Shown piece after piece: positions 52,381 through 64,000 of a stretch of 64,000 nucleotides of DNA (its first letter is position 1; each line of letters opens with the position of its first letter). The stretch is from positions 10,603,404 through 10,667,403 of the forward strand of contig NC_088103.1 in NCBI RefSeq assembly GCF_036370855.1, read 5' to 3'. The translations under genes were made by a program, and so were the position numbers. The notes beneath the pieces were generated by a model. It worked only from the letters and a program-made list of their open reading frames with translations, was not told where the DNA came from and ran no database searches. The stretch is from Dromaius novaehollandiae (taxonomy: Eukaryota; Chordata; Aves; Casuariiformes; Dromaiidae).

Positions 52381-53873
52381 GTAAGTATATTTTCTACTAC
52401 GACAACATCAGCCAGCCTTACTGATCCAGCACTGTAGAAGCAATAGCTAAGTGTTTATACTTCTCAGTGTATTAAGTAGCAGGTAGAAGTATGCTGTTCT
52501 CCATATTGGGTGTGGGTAGAATGCAGATTTAGAAGTGCATGTCACAGGCCACTAGTGAGCATACGGGGTAGCTGAAAAAGCTAGTGCATGGCTTGCTTTG
52601 AGACAAAAGAGCTTCTCCGTTAGCTCAAGGAATATGAAATAGTTCTTTTTCTGCAGATAGTATAAATTTTAGACCTGCACTGATGTTGATATGTATCAAT
52701 ATTTGCCACGTTGTATTTTGTGTTTGGTGCAGTATCTCACCTTCAGCTTAAAAAAAAAAAACAAAAAAACTAAAATTAATTTTTGAGATAGCAACATTTG
52801 CCCTTAGTGAAGCTGACTGATGACTCCAACTTCAGATCCCCTAGATCTTGAAGGAGCAGAGAAAATCACATTCATCATCAAACAAATCTTTACTATCTTC
52901 AGAATGCTCCTAAGGTGTCTCATAACTGCAATTGTATCATGAACTTATTTGTTGCTGTACAAGTATACCACAAAACAAAGTGTTTGCTTGCAGGGGTTTT
53001 ACAATCTAAGAGGAACGACTGAATATCAGCTGCAAATAGTAATTGTCATTGCTTTTAGAAATACATTGTACTTCACAGCCTTGGAAAAGTAGAAGTCCTG
53101 TTTTTCCAAATAAAGGGAAATACAAGGAACGGTTACAGTGCTTTATCTTTCTTTTGAAAATGAAGACCTGGGTCAGGCTGTTTGTAAGGACAAGATAAGG
53201 ACCATATGCTTCAGAGGCAAGTTTCTCTAGTACCTACACTAGCACAGATGCTTCAGTATTACTCTTTACTAAATCACTACACATTATTGACACTATAGAG
53301 TTCCACATCATACTAAAGGTATTATGGCTGAACACCTGATTTATAGTGTCCTTCACACAAAAAAACAAGCATTTATCAACCAGTCATCACTACACAGCAG
53401 CAGCAGAGACACTGTGATATTTTCCTGTGTTAGACAGAAAAAAAACTAGTCTGAAATATCTTAGGTACATGCTGTGAAAGAAAACTATTGAAAGAGGCAT
53501 GTAAGAGGCTCATTTTTGTTGGGAGAAAAAAAACATCCAAAGCAGAAGCAGATTTAACTGTATTAATACTGTGTGTTTGAATGAATTGGAGAGGAAATTA
53601 TAATGTCAAAAATATGTTTATTAGAACAATCTATGCAATTGAGAAGACACAGCAATTAGTGTTTCACACCAAACATGAAACTAGAGGGAAGAAAACTAAT
53701 AACAATCTGGGGACATTGTATCTGTCCAGCTCATATAAGACCTTTGTCAACTGCAGAGAGATGGTTATTTCACTGAATTTTGATGGTGTAAACCATTATG
53801 TTTCTTTCATATTCTTGTTGAGAGTAGATTATCATGCATCCTGATCAATTCCTGAATTAACATTCATATTTTT

Positions 53874-53913
53874 TATATATACATATATGTATATATACAC
53901 ACACACACCCCCC
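53874..53913. repeat. (TA)n(CA)n microsatellite
   Basis: TATATATACATATATGTATATA followed by ACACACACAC and a short C run, in the intergenic region upstream of CCAR1. Confidence 0.85.
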
Positions 53914-56900
53914 TGTTATTTCTGGAGCCTGTTCTTATTTACATACTCTCTTCAGAAGGTCAGCAAAGATCATTCAGAAGTTCAAATGTGTTTTTTACCT
54001 TTCCAGATATCCAGTAATACCAGGAAAACCTGATAGCAACAGCAGTTCAGTCAGTGGCTTTTTTGATGCTTGAATTATAGGAGCCAAGAGTAGAATATAA
54101 CTTTTTGAACAGATTAACGGAATTTTTTTTCTTGCACAGAAGTTTCTGTCTTGGTTCTTTTCTGAGATCTCATATGTACTGAAGCCTTCCATTCCGTAAA
54201 CACTTGAAACTTTTAGTACCATAAGTTTATTACATACTACTATACAAAGCATTTAACAAAATATTTCTGAACTTGCCAGACCCCTCAAAAACACAGGAGG
54301 GATGTCATAGAGTTAAAAATCTACTTGATAGAGTTTAGCAGATTGCAAATGAGTGACATGCAAAATGTTCCCCCTACTGCTACATGCTCTTAAAAAGGTG
54401 AAGATCTTATGTCATGGTCTACTATATCCAGGCAAAATTAAATGGGTTCAGAATGGACTTCTGACAAAGCCTGAATTTGTTTAATTTATGCTAGAGCATT
54501 TATGTTATTTTTAATTATTTTGATGCTAGTATACACCAGGATTACAGGGGCTATCACATACAATATATTTAACTGATAAAGTTCCCTGTCTAAGGGGATT
54601 GGCAGTGATTCAGTAAAATGACTTTAAGATCATGCTTTCAGGAAGCTCGGAGAAGAGATTCTTTTCTCATGGTGAAATTCATTAGCATTTATTGATGTTA
54701 CGAAAGTATTGGAGATCTCACTCTGAACAAGGTCCCATTTCTAGAATTTGTATTTAAGGGCTTTTACTGAATGGGTTGTTTGTAGATTTTAATTTGAATA
54801 TTTACTGTTCTGAGTTAAAAAATGGCATCTGTGCATCCCGTAAATTCTAAAATTCTGCCACATCTCTCATTATATATACACCATGTGTTTGTAAGATTGG
54901 GTGCACTGGTAACTTAATTTCCTTACATTTAAATTAAAGGTGCATGTATTTGAGACAAGACTGGTCCTTCCTCAATTCAGGTTTGACCTTATGTGCTAGA
55001 AGGCTGAACCTTGGAATATTTTACAGTGCATCCCACAGCTGTCTTCATTGCTATTACATGTAGAGGTTTGACACAGTGAAACCATTAGGGAATTGATCTT
55101 GATGTAGCACATTTTACTACCTCTCATATTAGTCACATATCCATATCAAGAATGAGAGTTTCTGCATTTTGCTGTAGTTTATATAGATTAAATACAGTAT
55201 TTAAATCACACCATGATCTCTGTAAATGGCTGAAGTGAGCTAAAGTGATGCACAGAATCTTCAACTAATACAATTGGAACATACAATAGACTCAAGAAGA
55301 AGGGATATGTGTTTCTGCCAAAATAAGTAAATTAAATTCTTAACATGTTTCAGCTAATAACTTAGATGGTATTCTGAGATAAATAGAGTAGTGAACAGAT
55401 TGACAGTGTTGGACGGATGAAATGTAGCCTAGACACCATCTCGATGCCCTATTCGTGGGGCTACTCAACACTTAATGAGATAACTACTAAAAATATTTAT
55501 GTTTCAGTTCTGAAAGCAGATCCCTGCACACAGGCTTGCCGGGTCTATGTTGTTTGCAGCTATTCTGTCAAATCCCATAAAACGTTGGCTTTCCTTCAGC
55601 TGAACCAATGTTTCTTTGCTTGGGTGCAGTTATTTTATATAAGCAATTGGTTCTTGGTTCTCCTAACTGAGTACATAGCAGGCTTTTCTCCTGAATAGTC
55701 CCGTTTGACACTTCAAAATTTCAAAAAAAAAAAAAAAAAAATACATTCTTATGATCAAAAACATTTATTGGAAGGAAGCATCCATTTCAAAAAATTTGGG
55801 GGATAATCACAGCTAATGGTGAAGTTTCAGAGAAATACATCTGTGCAAAAGGGGAAAATCTCCAGTTGGAAAATACAACTAGGCCTTTAAAAGTAAGGTA
55901 ATTTCTTAACTAAAATCAGATAGACTTGGTTTCAAATTTTGTGACTTTTATTTTTGCGTCGGATTTTAACATTTTACTTTAATCACAAGTACTCACCTGA
56001 GTCTTTTAAGGTCCTTAGGGGAGTATAGGATATCTCTTCTCTAATTTTGGTTGAAGGAAAAAAATATTGTGAATATTAGTTTTTATGTGTGGCTTCATGT
56101 CTAGGAAGAGCTGTAATGTTTGGACCATTCCTCATGATTTAGGGAAAGAAAAAGAGGTACAATTTGTGTTGACCAAGGAGTACAGGGATAGCTGCCCTGA
56201 CAGTATATAGGTTTTTAAGGATTCCTTCCTGCTTACTCGAGCTGACACTTACTTGAGCACTCTGAGCAACCTTTTTTGCCTGTCTATAGAAGTGCACTAA
56301 TTCCACCTTCACATAGCTCAGTTACCACAAGATTATAAGGACATACATGATAAATCCCTTCTCACACACAGATGGGAATCTGATACATCTAGAAGAACAG
56401 TTTTCCTCAAGTGCTGAAAGACAGATGGGAAGAAAAATCCCGACCACCTCTAAAGTCCTAGCACCATTGCTTGAAAAGCAGGAGATTAAGAACTTAGAAC
56501 TATTTTCCCTTCTACCATTGCCTGCAATATCTAGTCTCCTTCCTGAGCAGAGCAAGAGCTGAAGGACCAGCAGATATAATTCCCAGTTGAACACAGAGAT
56601 AGAGAGATTTCACTTGCTTTGGACCATGTGGGCTGCAAGACACAGGAACAACTAAGAACATTCTCAGAACTCTGCATACAGTAACAGCCCCAAGTAACAG
56701 CTTCTTCAGCATGACAAGGCAATGGAGAAAGATTTAGACTCTAGTTTCTACTCAGTTTACTCATACACAATAGAAATTACACACAGAGGAAGTACTTGCC
56801 TGTGCACTTTGGGGTGATCTAGAGCCTCCAGCCCCTACAAGGCTTGTAGGTGAGCACACTGTTCTGTGAGACGTGCTGCTTTTGTTTGACTATGCTGGTC

Positions 56901-59900
56901 AGGCCTCGGTAGAGTTGTAGCATAGGGAGTGTTGTTAAGCAGTGACACACCTGAGCCACTCACAGCTTCATGCCCTCAGGATTTGCAGCAGCCGGACTCA
57001 TCTCATCCTTTAAAAATTCATAGCAGCTGTGACCCAGACTAGTCCTTAGAAGTCTCTTTCACTGGTGTGGAAGTTAGTTAGGGTCTATCATAGAAGTGCT
57101 CACTTGATGAAACAAAGGATAAATATTTGATTTCTCTGAAGGGATTTCTCACATGAATGGAGTTAAAATCACCACTGCAAAAATGAAAGACTACTTACAA
57201 AACAACGTGGCCACAAGAAACTGAACTGCCAACTTGTTTTGCCATAGCAAGCAAGATTTTTACTATTCTGAGTTGAAAAATGAGGCTAAGTCTTGGTGCC
57301 TCCAGCAACAATTCTGGGCTACTTCAGGATCAAACAGGGTAGAAGCGTTACCCAATTTTGTTATGAATAAAGAGAGATGTATGCATGATACAGTGGAGAT
57401 TATGAGTCAGTTTTAGCCTAGTGGAAAAAGACAAATTGAAATTTTCAAGAACTCAACTGCTAAGAATTTTGTATAACTGGTGTTATCTTATAAAAGCAAA
57501 ACTGTATTCTGAAGTAAGCAGACTGGACTGGGAATTAGAGGCCCATTTTAAGAATCACACTCCATCAAATGGTTATTGAAACAGCTGGCTTTAGATTTCC
57601 GTATTTTTAACACCTTTTTCAATGTGCCTCAGATCAAAAACACAAGCAGATATCCCTGCTAATTATTTTAATAATTTTAGGCCATCTAGGCCATGCACTA
57701 AACCAAAACATGATTAATTGAAGCACTGTCTTGTTTGTGCTAAAATTAGTTTTGAGTATGATGCTCATTCTGATGTGGCGAATCCACAGAAAGTCCTATA
57801 TATCAGTGAACATCCATTTTGAAGATACAAGTTAAGTTTAGATGAGATACAGGGACTTTCAAAGATGAAACATAAAAGGCTTTGCATGACCTCATTTGCA
57901 TTGGGTAGCATTCTTTTTTAAGGAGTAATCCTATAGGGCTATCCAGAGGAATATTTATAAAAAATGAAACATAAGTCAGGCAGACAACAGTATATAACAA
58001 CAGAAACTGCCGTTAGTATTATCTGACAGCACTTAAACCTCAGTATAATGCCCTGCTATCCTAATCTTTACCAGGTATTAGAGCACTGTTGAACAGTGTG
58101 ATGCAGCACTAGCAAAAAGTTTGCAAACTTGCAGTTTAAACTGTTGTAACAATTAATACAGTTTTTAACAGATATTACAATTTGAGGTTATACATCTTAA
58201 AAATGTAAAAGCAACCAGCTGTATTACATGAATATTCTATTACCTTATAGTTTATATGAGAACTGTAAAACATGAAAAGGCACTGAAGCTACCTCCCGTT
58301 CTTGAGCTATATGAGATAGATGAATGTTTGGCAAACTTTCAGGGATGGTAGGGCCAATCACTTTGCTTTGGTTTTGTTCCCGCAAGTTATGGGTGAAGCT
58401 GTGTTTTAAAATCTCTGTATGTAATAATACACTCTATAATATATGAAAAGGTTTTAGTAGAATATTGGCTGTTGAGAAATGTGGCTCTGACCGGGAACAG
58501 ATTGGGCAGTGGGAACCTCAGGGGGAGGCAAGATGCAGTTGGCTGCCAGTACCTCAAAGACCTGGAAAATGTTGCTGCTTATAGCTGTTTCTGGAGATGA
58601 TGTTCTTGGGTCTGCTCCCGACTCTCTATGTGCCATTTAGAGACTGCATGCTCTCTTAGACATCTGCGCTGCATGTTACTGACCCCAATGGCGAGCTATG
58701 GAGCGTGTACTTCCACCGAAAGCTTTGACAGCACGGCTTAGAGAAGGCCTGGGGCGGGCTGGGAAATCAGTCGCTGTAAAACCCATTCGTGATTATCCTC
58801 TAAAAGAGCAGTGAGTGACATGGAAGGGTAAAGGCCTTCCCGTTGGATTACCACATCTGGTTCCCAGGGACTACGTGCACATAATTTATTTTATATTACT
58901 AAGGAGTTATTAGAGCCTGAGGGTAGTAGCATTTTCCTGCCTTCTAGGAGATTCCAGTTTTTTGGAAGATTATTGTAAAAACAGCTTTTGCTATTGCATT
59001 TACTGGAGAAGGGAGGAAAGCAAAAGTGAGCAGTAAGAGTTGTTTTCCTTCTTTCCGTCACATCTAAAGAACAGGAAATCTCTCTAGTATTGTTGTTCTG
59101 CACTAAAATGTTACGTAGGAAAGCTGACCAGAGCTGAGGTCTGTTGTGTCTCCAGAAAAAAAAAAAAAGTACCCTCTCATTTGAAACAAGTAAAATCTGG
59201 ACTGTTTCCACTGGATGGGAATTAAAAGCCACGGTAAGTGATCCCCATAACCTTGCTCTGCCAAACAGGGCTTGTAGAAAAAGAAGACACTTCACGTAAG
59301 AATGTTCAGAAACATTTTGGTCTTTCGGTCAAAAGAAAATGAAGCTCCAAATTTTCCGACTGCTTCTGCTGCTGTAGGCTCCACCTGGGACAGTTCAGCC
59401 CTGCACGCAAGCAGAGGCGGACTGGCCATCACGGGATCGGGTAGCTGAATGCTGCATGCCCCTGCCCATTCCTGTCCACTGCACAAATCTCACAGGCTTT
59501 GATAAGCCCAAACTGTAGTCCTGTAGGGCTAACTTAACTCATGAATCTATATCTAAATGTAGCAAAGGTTATTAGTGATAAGAGCATAAACTTTTGCAGA
59601 GGAAATGTTTCAAAAGCTGAAAATACCTTTATTAATACTTGTCTTACTCTTCCCTTAACAAGAAGACCTGTTTTACTGACTACAGGGCAAAGAATATAAA
59701 CATAGTATACAGAATCTAGAAAATACAGTATTTTTTATTAGAAAAACTTCTTGCTATTGTTAGAATCTCTTTGGTGAGGTTTTCAGTACCCTCTGATATG
59801 CTGCAAAACAAAACTATTTCTAGGTCTAGAATCACTAATTTTTTAATTCCCATCTAAAATTTAAAATGATGTAATGGTTTTAAATGGTCAGTCCTAAGCT

Positions 59901-60867
59901 CTACTACATTTGTGTGACATCGTATTCTGTATTATAAACCAGGGCATAACCTTGCTATAAGTTGTTTGGTACAGGCTCTCTTGGCTTAAATTTTCAGTCC
60001 TAACTCTAGTTACTTCAGCATGACTTTGTTTTGGAGGAATCCAGTTTGTTTTGGGAAAGAGCATTCTTTTATTTCTGAAAGCATTTTACAAGAAGGAAAA
60101 ATGCAGGAAAGAAAAATTAGACGACTAAGTGCAAAATAGAAGTATAAAATTTATTTAAAACCACCCACAAAGTTCTGTGTAATCAGGAATGATACAATTT
60201 GTAATAGTCTTTTTAAAAACTCATGACAAGATTTAAAATATATTTTCAATTACAGTATTCATTTAGCCTTATTCAGTTAGGACAATAAAAAATGAAAGTT
60301 TACGTTCTAAACAGATGAGACACACAAGAAAAATAGAACAGAACAGACAATTTCCACAACAACAATTTTTACATGTATGTTTCAATACTAGTATCAACAT
60401 TTCAATGCATCTTGCTACATAAACATGAAATCATGTACAACAACTGCTTGCACCAAAAAACATAGCTTAATTAGATCTTTCAAGTAACATGCAGTCACAA
60501 CTCACAAGTCTTCAAGTACTGCTGGTAAGGGTTCCCTTGTCTGCAAAGAAGATTTTAAGGTTCAGTTCCTCAGCTAGTGTAACTCTTCACAGCTCCATTA
60601 GCCTGATGAAGCTATGCTCAGTTAAACCAGGAGGGAATCAGGCCCCAAATATTTTTCAAGAAAGGAAGTAACTTTTATACTTTCTCCTGTAAATACTGTG
60701 ACATAATGAAGTGCTTTTTCTTTCTGATTTTTTTTTCTCCCTGTACATAAACTTCTTTTGCTTTAAAAAGTTATTTCATGTTCCAGATCTAAATACAGTA
60801 GGTTGGTAACTGGAAATAGTCCAAAACCTCAAATTCAGAGCTCAAAAATAAATATCAAATGCATCCC

Positions 60868-60917
60868 AAAGAAAGAAGGAGAAAGAAAGCAAGAAAGAGA
60901 GGAAGAAAAAAAGAAAA
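60868..60917. repeat. GAAA-type purine tract
   Basis: Fifty bases with only one pyrimidine, mostly GAAA/GAAAG units, on the plus strand. The region around it is AT-rich and lacks coding signals. Confidence 0.8.
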
Positions 60918-61469
60918 TCCTGGCGATGTTTTGTTGTTTGCTTTGGCATACTGTTAATCTAATTTTTTTATAGCAGGGAAAAATTCATTAGCCATAGCAT
61001 TTTAATATGGTGTGCCCTTACAAATTAATGTTCTTTCTTACGATAACAAGTTTTGAACAGCATTTACGACCTGGTATAACACTGTCACATTATGAAGAGC
61101 TGTCCTCTTCCAAACTGAACAAATAATCTTAGAATAATTAATTTTTAAAGCCTGAAGCGTCTAAATATTTGGATTAGTTAGAACTGGCTCTCTTTTAATG
61201 ATATTGGGATATCAGGTTTGCTTTTCTGGCCTACAGTTATTTTTAATTTAGAGGACCAGAGACTCACAAAGTTCAGACACTGACTTTTGAGTTGCATGGA
61301 TTCACACAACTGGCATTCACAAAGTTAGTATAAAATCTGTTCTCATTAGGCTCTACAGTATCACTAAAGTTTATAAAGTTAAGAAAGAAAATAAAGCATT
61401 TTGTTTCTTGTCAAAAATGTTATTTTCTCTTTTTTGAAAGAGAAATATTTCATAACTGGAATATAGTGG

Positions 61470-61556
61470 GGCCTGATGCTCACATAATGCACCCATTGGC
61501 AGCAAGGAAGCTTTGCATGACTCAAGCATACAGAACAGGGCCAACTTTTTCACTGT
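61470..61556. mobile_element. Possible old amniote repeat fragment
   Basis: Begins GGGGCCTGATGCTCACA and ends CAGAACAGGGCC, with GCACCCATTGGCAGCAAGGA and GCATGACTCAAGCAT inside. This resembles the short interspersed elements of reptiles and birds that carry GGGCCTGAT/ATCAGGGCC ends. Strongly diverged. Confidence 0.35.
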
Positions 61557-62059
61557 CTAGTATCACCACAATTAAGGCAGACAGAAAGTGTTGGCTTTTA
61601 GCTATGTCTCTCAAAACTCACCCCACTGTGGCAACATCACAGAGTACTGCACACCCTGTTGGGTCTTAAGTCAGCAAAGAATGGAGCTAAGTAGATTCTC
61701 ACAACCCTATTTTATGTGATCAAGTAAAAGGGATCAAATAATGAAAAAAAGCAAGTAATTATTTGAGGAAAGATTGCCCAGACTTGGAACTAACATTATT
61801 CACAATTCTGCTAATTTCTGGCCAGGACATTATCTGAGGTACAAATCTTTTACCACATTCTCTTTGTAGACAAGGTTGGAAGAAGCACAGCCAATATAAA
61901 TGAATACTTATAACCTGTTACAAAATAAACCAGACCAGTTTCTTTTCAACCTGTATTTCTAAACTAGTAATAATTTGGATGTTACTGGCCAATGTGTGTG
62001 CAGTAGGGATATCATGAAATTGATTTCTGATGATTGTACAAATCAGTCTTTTGGCTACG

Positions 62060-62205
62060 GTTCCCATTTATACTAATGACCTTTTATACCATGATCAGTG
62101 TAACGGGATATTCCAAAGGATGTAAGCTAAATGGATATCCAGTTAAGGCCCTTTTATCCTTTTAATGTGATGCAAAGGACAGTAGTATAAATGAGAATCA
62201 GGCCC
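62060..62205. mobile_element. Possible old amniote repeat fragment
   Basis: Ends with GTATAAATGAGAATCAGGCCC, wording that recurs in sauropsid interspersed repeats, and starts near CCCATTTATACTAATGACC. Body too diverged to classify. Confidence 0.35.
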
Positions 62206-64000
62206 TTTATTCTTATTTTAAAAAAACACACCCAAACCCTAGACCTTTTTCCATTACAATATTATAATAAAAATACAGATATACATGTAAAATATTTATC
62301 AATCATTCAATTCACAAAACTTTCCACAACAGTAATTAAAATGTTCTGTGGCAACAACTGCAATACTGAACGTCAAACTAACAGTTCCCTTGCTCCAATG
62401 CAACAGCGCTTCTTTGGAATACAGTTCATCTACTGTAACTGGTAACTCTGTAGATTAACTGCCACATCTGTCCTGCTTCTTACCTGTGTACTTTTTTGAG
62501 GTCTACAACCTGCATCCTTCCACTTTATAAGGAAAGCTGGTACGGTGTGCAAAGCGTTGAGAATAGCAGTCAACCAGTCACACCAAACAAGGGTAGGTCA
62601 CCTTAACATAACTTGTTTAGCACCCCAATCTTGAATTCATTGCAACTACACTGTTGGAAGATTCTATCATTTTAATATAAATACAGAGGCAAAAATGACA
62701 TGTATAATGGTCCAGTAGAAAAAAAAGAGAATAGATGCTGTTGTGGGAAGAATTAAGGATACAGCATTGAGAAGCATCTTGTGTCATTTAAAGCTAAAGT
62801 TAAGAGTATGTGGTTAGCCACTGCAAACCGGGATGAAATGGGGAACTAGAGTGAAAAAAGGATTCTAACATCTTTGCATCTCAAAAAGAGGAAAACAGTG
62901 ATGCTGGCACTCCTCTACCCTTTTATAAAAGGCAGATGATATTTAATTATTTTCTGCTCAAGCTCAATCAGTTCCACTTGCTGCTACGGGGGAAGAACAA
63001 AAAAAATTCCATTCTTCCACTCTTTTTCCAAGCAGTTCAATGTCAGTTAAGGCATTTAACTTACACACTACTCGCGCTTCTCACAGGGACTATGGCTGAT
63101 CTCTGCACAGAGATATAACCAGAAGATGCAATGAAACACTTCTGCTCTTGTACTTGTGCACGGTCTACAGAGTCTGTCTTATGTCTGGATTTGAACAAAA
63201 CTGATCGGGTAATTCAAAAGAAGAGAGGGCATTACAAAGAGATGCTTGCAACAGAAGCAAAAATATTCAGCTCTGCAGAGTCATGCCTGTGAGCAGACAG
63301 TTTTTGCTAGTATTGCAAAGTGTCTTTTATTCAGCTACTTCCAGATATAAGAACAGCGTCTAACAATTACATCGAGTTCAAAAAATTAATTGGAAATATT
63401 TTAATTGGACTTAGAAACAAGAAAACACTGATAATGAAAGATGATGAATGTCCCTCTCTCAGAATGAAAAATTATCAAACTGTAATATACTAGGCTCCCT
63501 ATAGGAGAACATGAATTAAAATCATAAAAAAGAAGCAAGGAACTGCTGTTTAAAAGATAACAGATAACTGAAAGAAAGAGATTTTGGAAGAGTCACAAGA
63601 ATAATAAATTCTTAATGGTATTCCTGAGATGAAGATTAGCTGATTTACATACAAAGCAGAGACAGTTTGAGAGAAAAAAAATTCACAAGTAGGCTGACAT
63701 CTATATTGCTACTGCTGAGTACTAAAGTAGATCTACAGAGTAGAGTAGTTATAAGTGTTCAAAGCGTTCAGCAGCAGGTTATAGTACAACCCAGTGCTGA
63801 CAGCTGAAGTAAGTAACCACAGGAGATGATCCATAAAGACACCTTAGACTGAGAAAGGTAGCTGTAGTACCACTGTCATCTCTATGGATTAGAAAGCAAT
63901 ACATGCTAATAGAGGCTAGTAAATTTAAATGTTCTTGAGGGAGATAATACAGCGCTATATTGAGAATAAAGACTTAATAACTTAGGAAACAAGTATATAA

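Larger units (their letters stand above)
50670..60130. other. Intergenic flank upstream of CCAR1, no coding gene recognised
   Basis: Apart from the candidate exon at 52,312-52,380 and simple repeats (A run at 55,723-55,741, TA/CA repeat at 53,874), nothing is recognisable. Frames are under 160 codons and look random. Confidence 0.5.
60131..64000. other. AT-rich region, possibly part of a neighbouring 3' UTR
   Basis: By synteny TET1 should lie to the right on the minus strand. An AATAAA on that strand (TTTATT on the plus strand at about 60,149-60,155) could end its 3' UTR, but no TET1 coding sequence is in the window, so this is inference only. Confidence 0.2.

Noticed and set aside
58454-58636. 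60-codon minus-strand frame that looks protein-like
   Set aside because: Composition is normal but there is no recognisable family, no clear donor or acceptor, and the length is within chance expectation.
1-64000. CRISPR array, phage, insertion sequence or bacterial operon
   Set aside because: The window has spliced eukaryotic gene structure, a LINE remnant and vertebrate synteny; no direct-repeat/spacer pattern is present.

Overview
The window is vertebrate nuclear DNA, most likely from a bird. Three things point that way: a decayed CR1 LINE 3' end (about 6,630-7,407), long intergenic stretches with intron-split genes, and one compact multi-exon gene on the minus strand. That gene is CCAR1 (cell division cycle and apoptosis regulator 1). 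I placed 24 coding exons from ATG at 48,723 to TGA at 21,980. They join in frame without a break to 3,450 nt, or 1,149 residues, against about 1,150 in the human protein. A non-coding first exon in the CpG island at 49.5-50.6 kb brings the total to 25 exons, spread over about 28 kb.

Layout: (1) 1 to about 21,690 is the flank downstream of CCAR1. I recognise no coding exon in it. It holds the CR1 remnant, a 22-bp minisatellite (7,944-8,030) and two CpG-rich patches (13.5 and 15.4 kb). (2) About 21,690-49,840 is CCAR1 on the minus strand. The intron between coding exons 12 and 13 carries a C/D-box snoRNA that I identify as SNORD98. Its guide has an 11-nt perfect match to 18S rRNA, and its terminal stem is visible. 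(3) 49,500-50,600 is a CpG-island promoter with NRF1-like and YY1-like sites. (4) 50,600-64,000 is the flank upstream of CCAR1. It has no recognised coding gene, one plausible plus-strand spliced exon (52,312-52,380) and fragments of old amniote repeats. In mammals TET1 lies upstream of CCAR1 in the same orientation and STOX1 lies downstream. No coding part of either is visible here, but part of a TET1 3' UTR could lie near the right edge.

How the parts work together: CCAR1 is a nuclear coactivator and splicing-associated scaffold. Its S1-like fold, RS/RE-rich tract, DBC1-type domain, SAP domain, acidic/basic low-complexity tracts, EF-hand-like region and C-terminal coiled coil are all encoded. 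SNORD98 would be released from the spliced CCAR1 intron and guide 2'-O-methylation of 18S rRNA. I found no undescribed multi-gene system. The observations most worth checking are a non-canonical GC donor after coding exon 13, a duplicated micro-exon pair, the candidate antisense-side exon at 52.3 kb, and the snoRNA.
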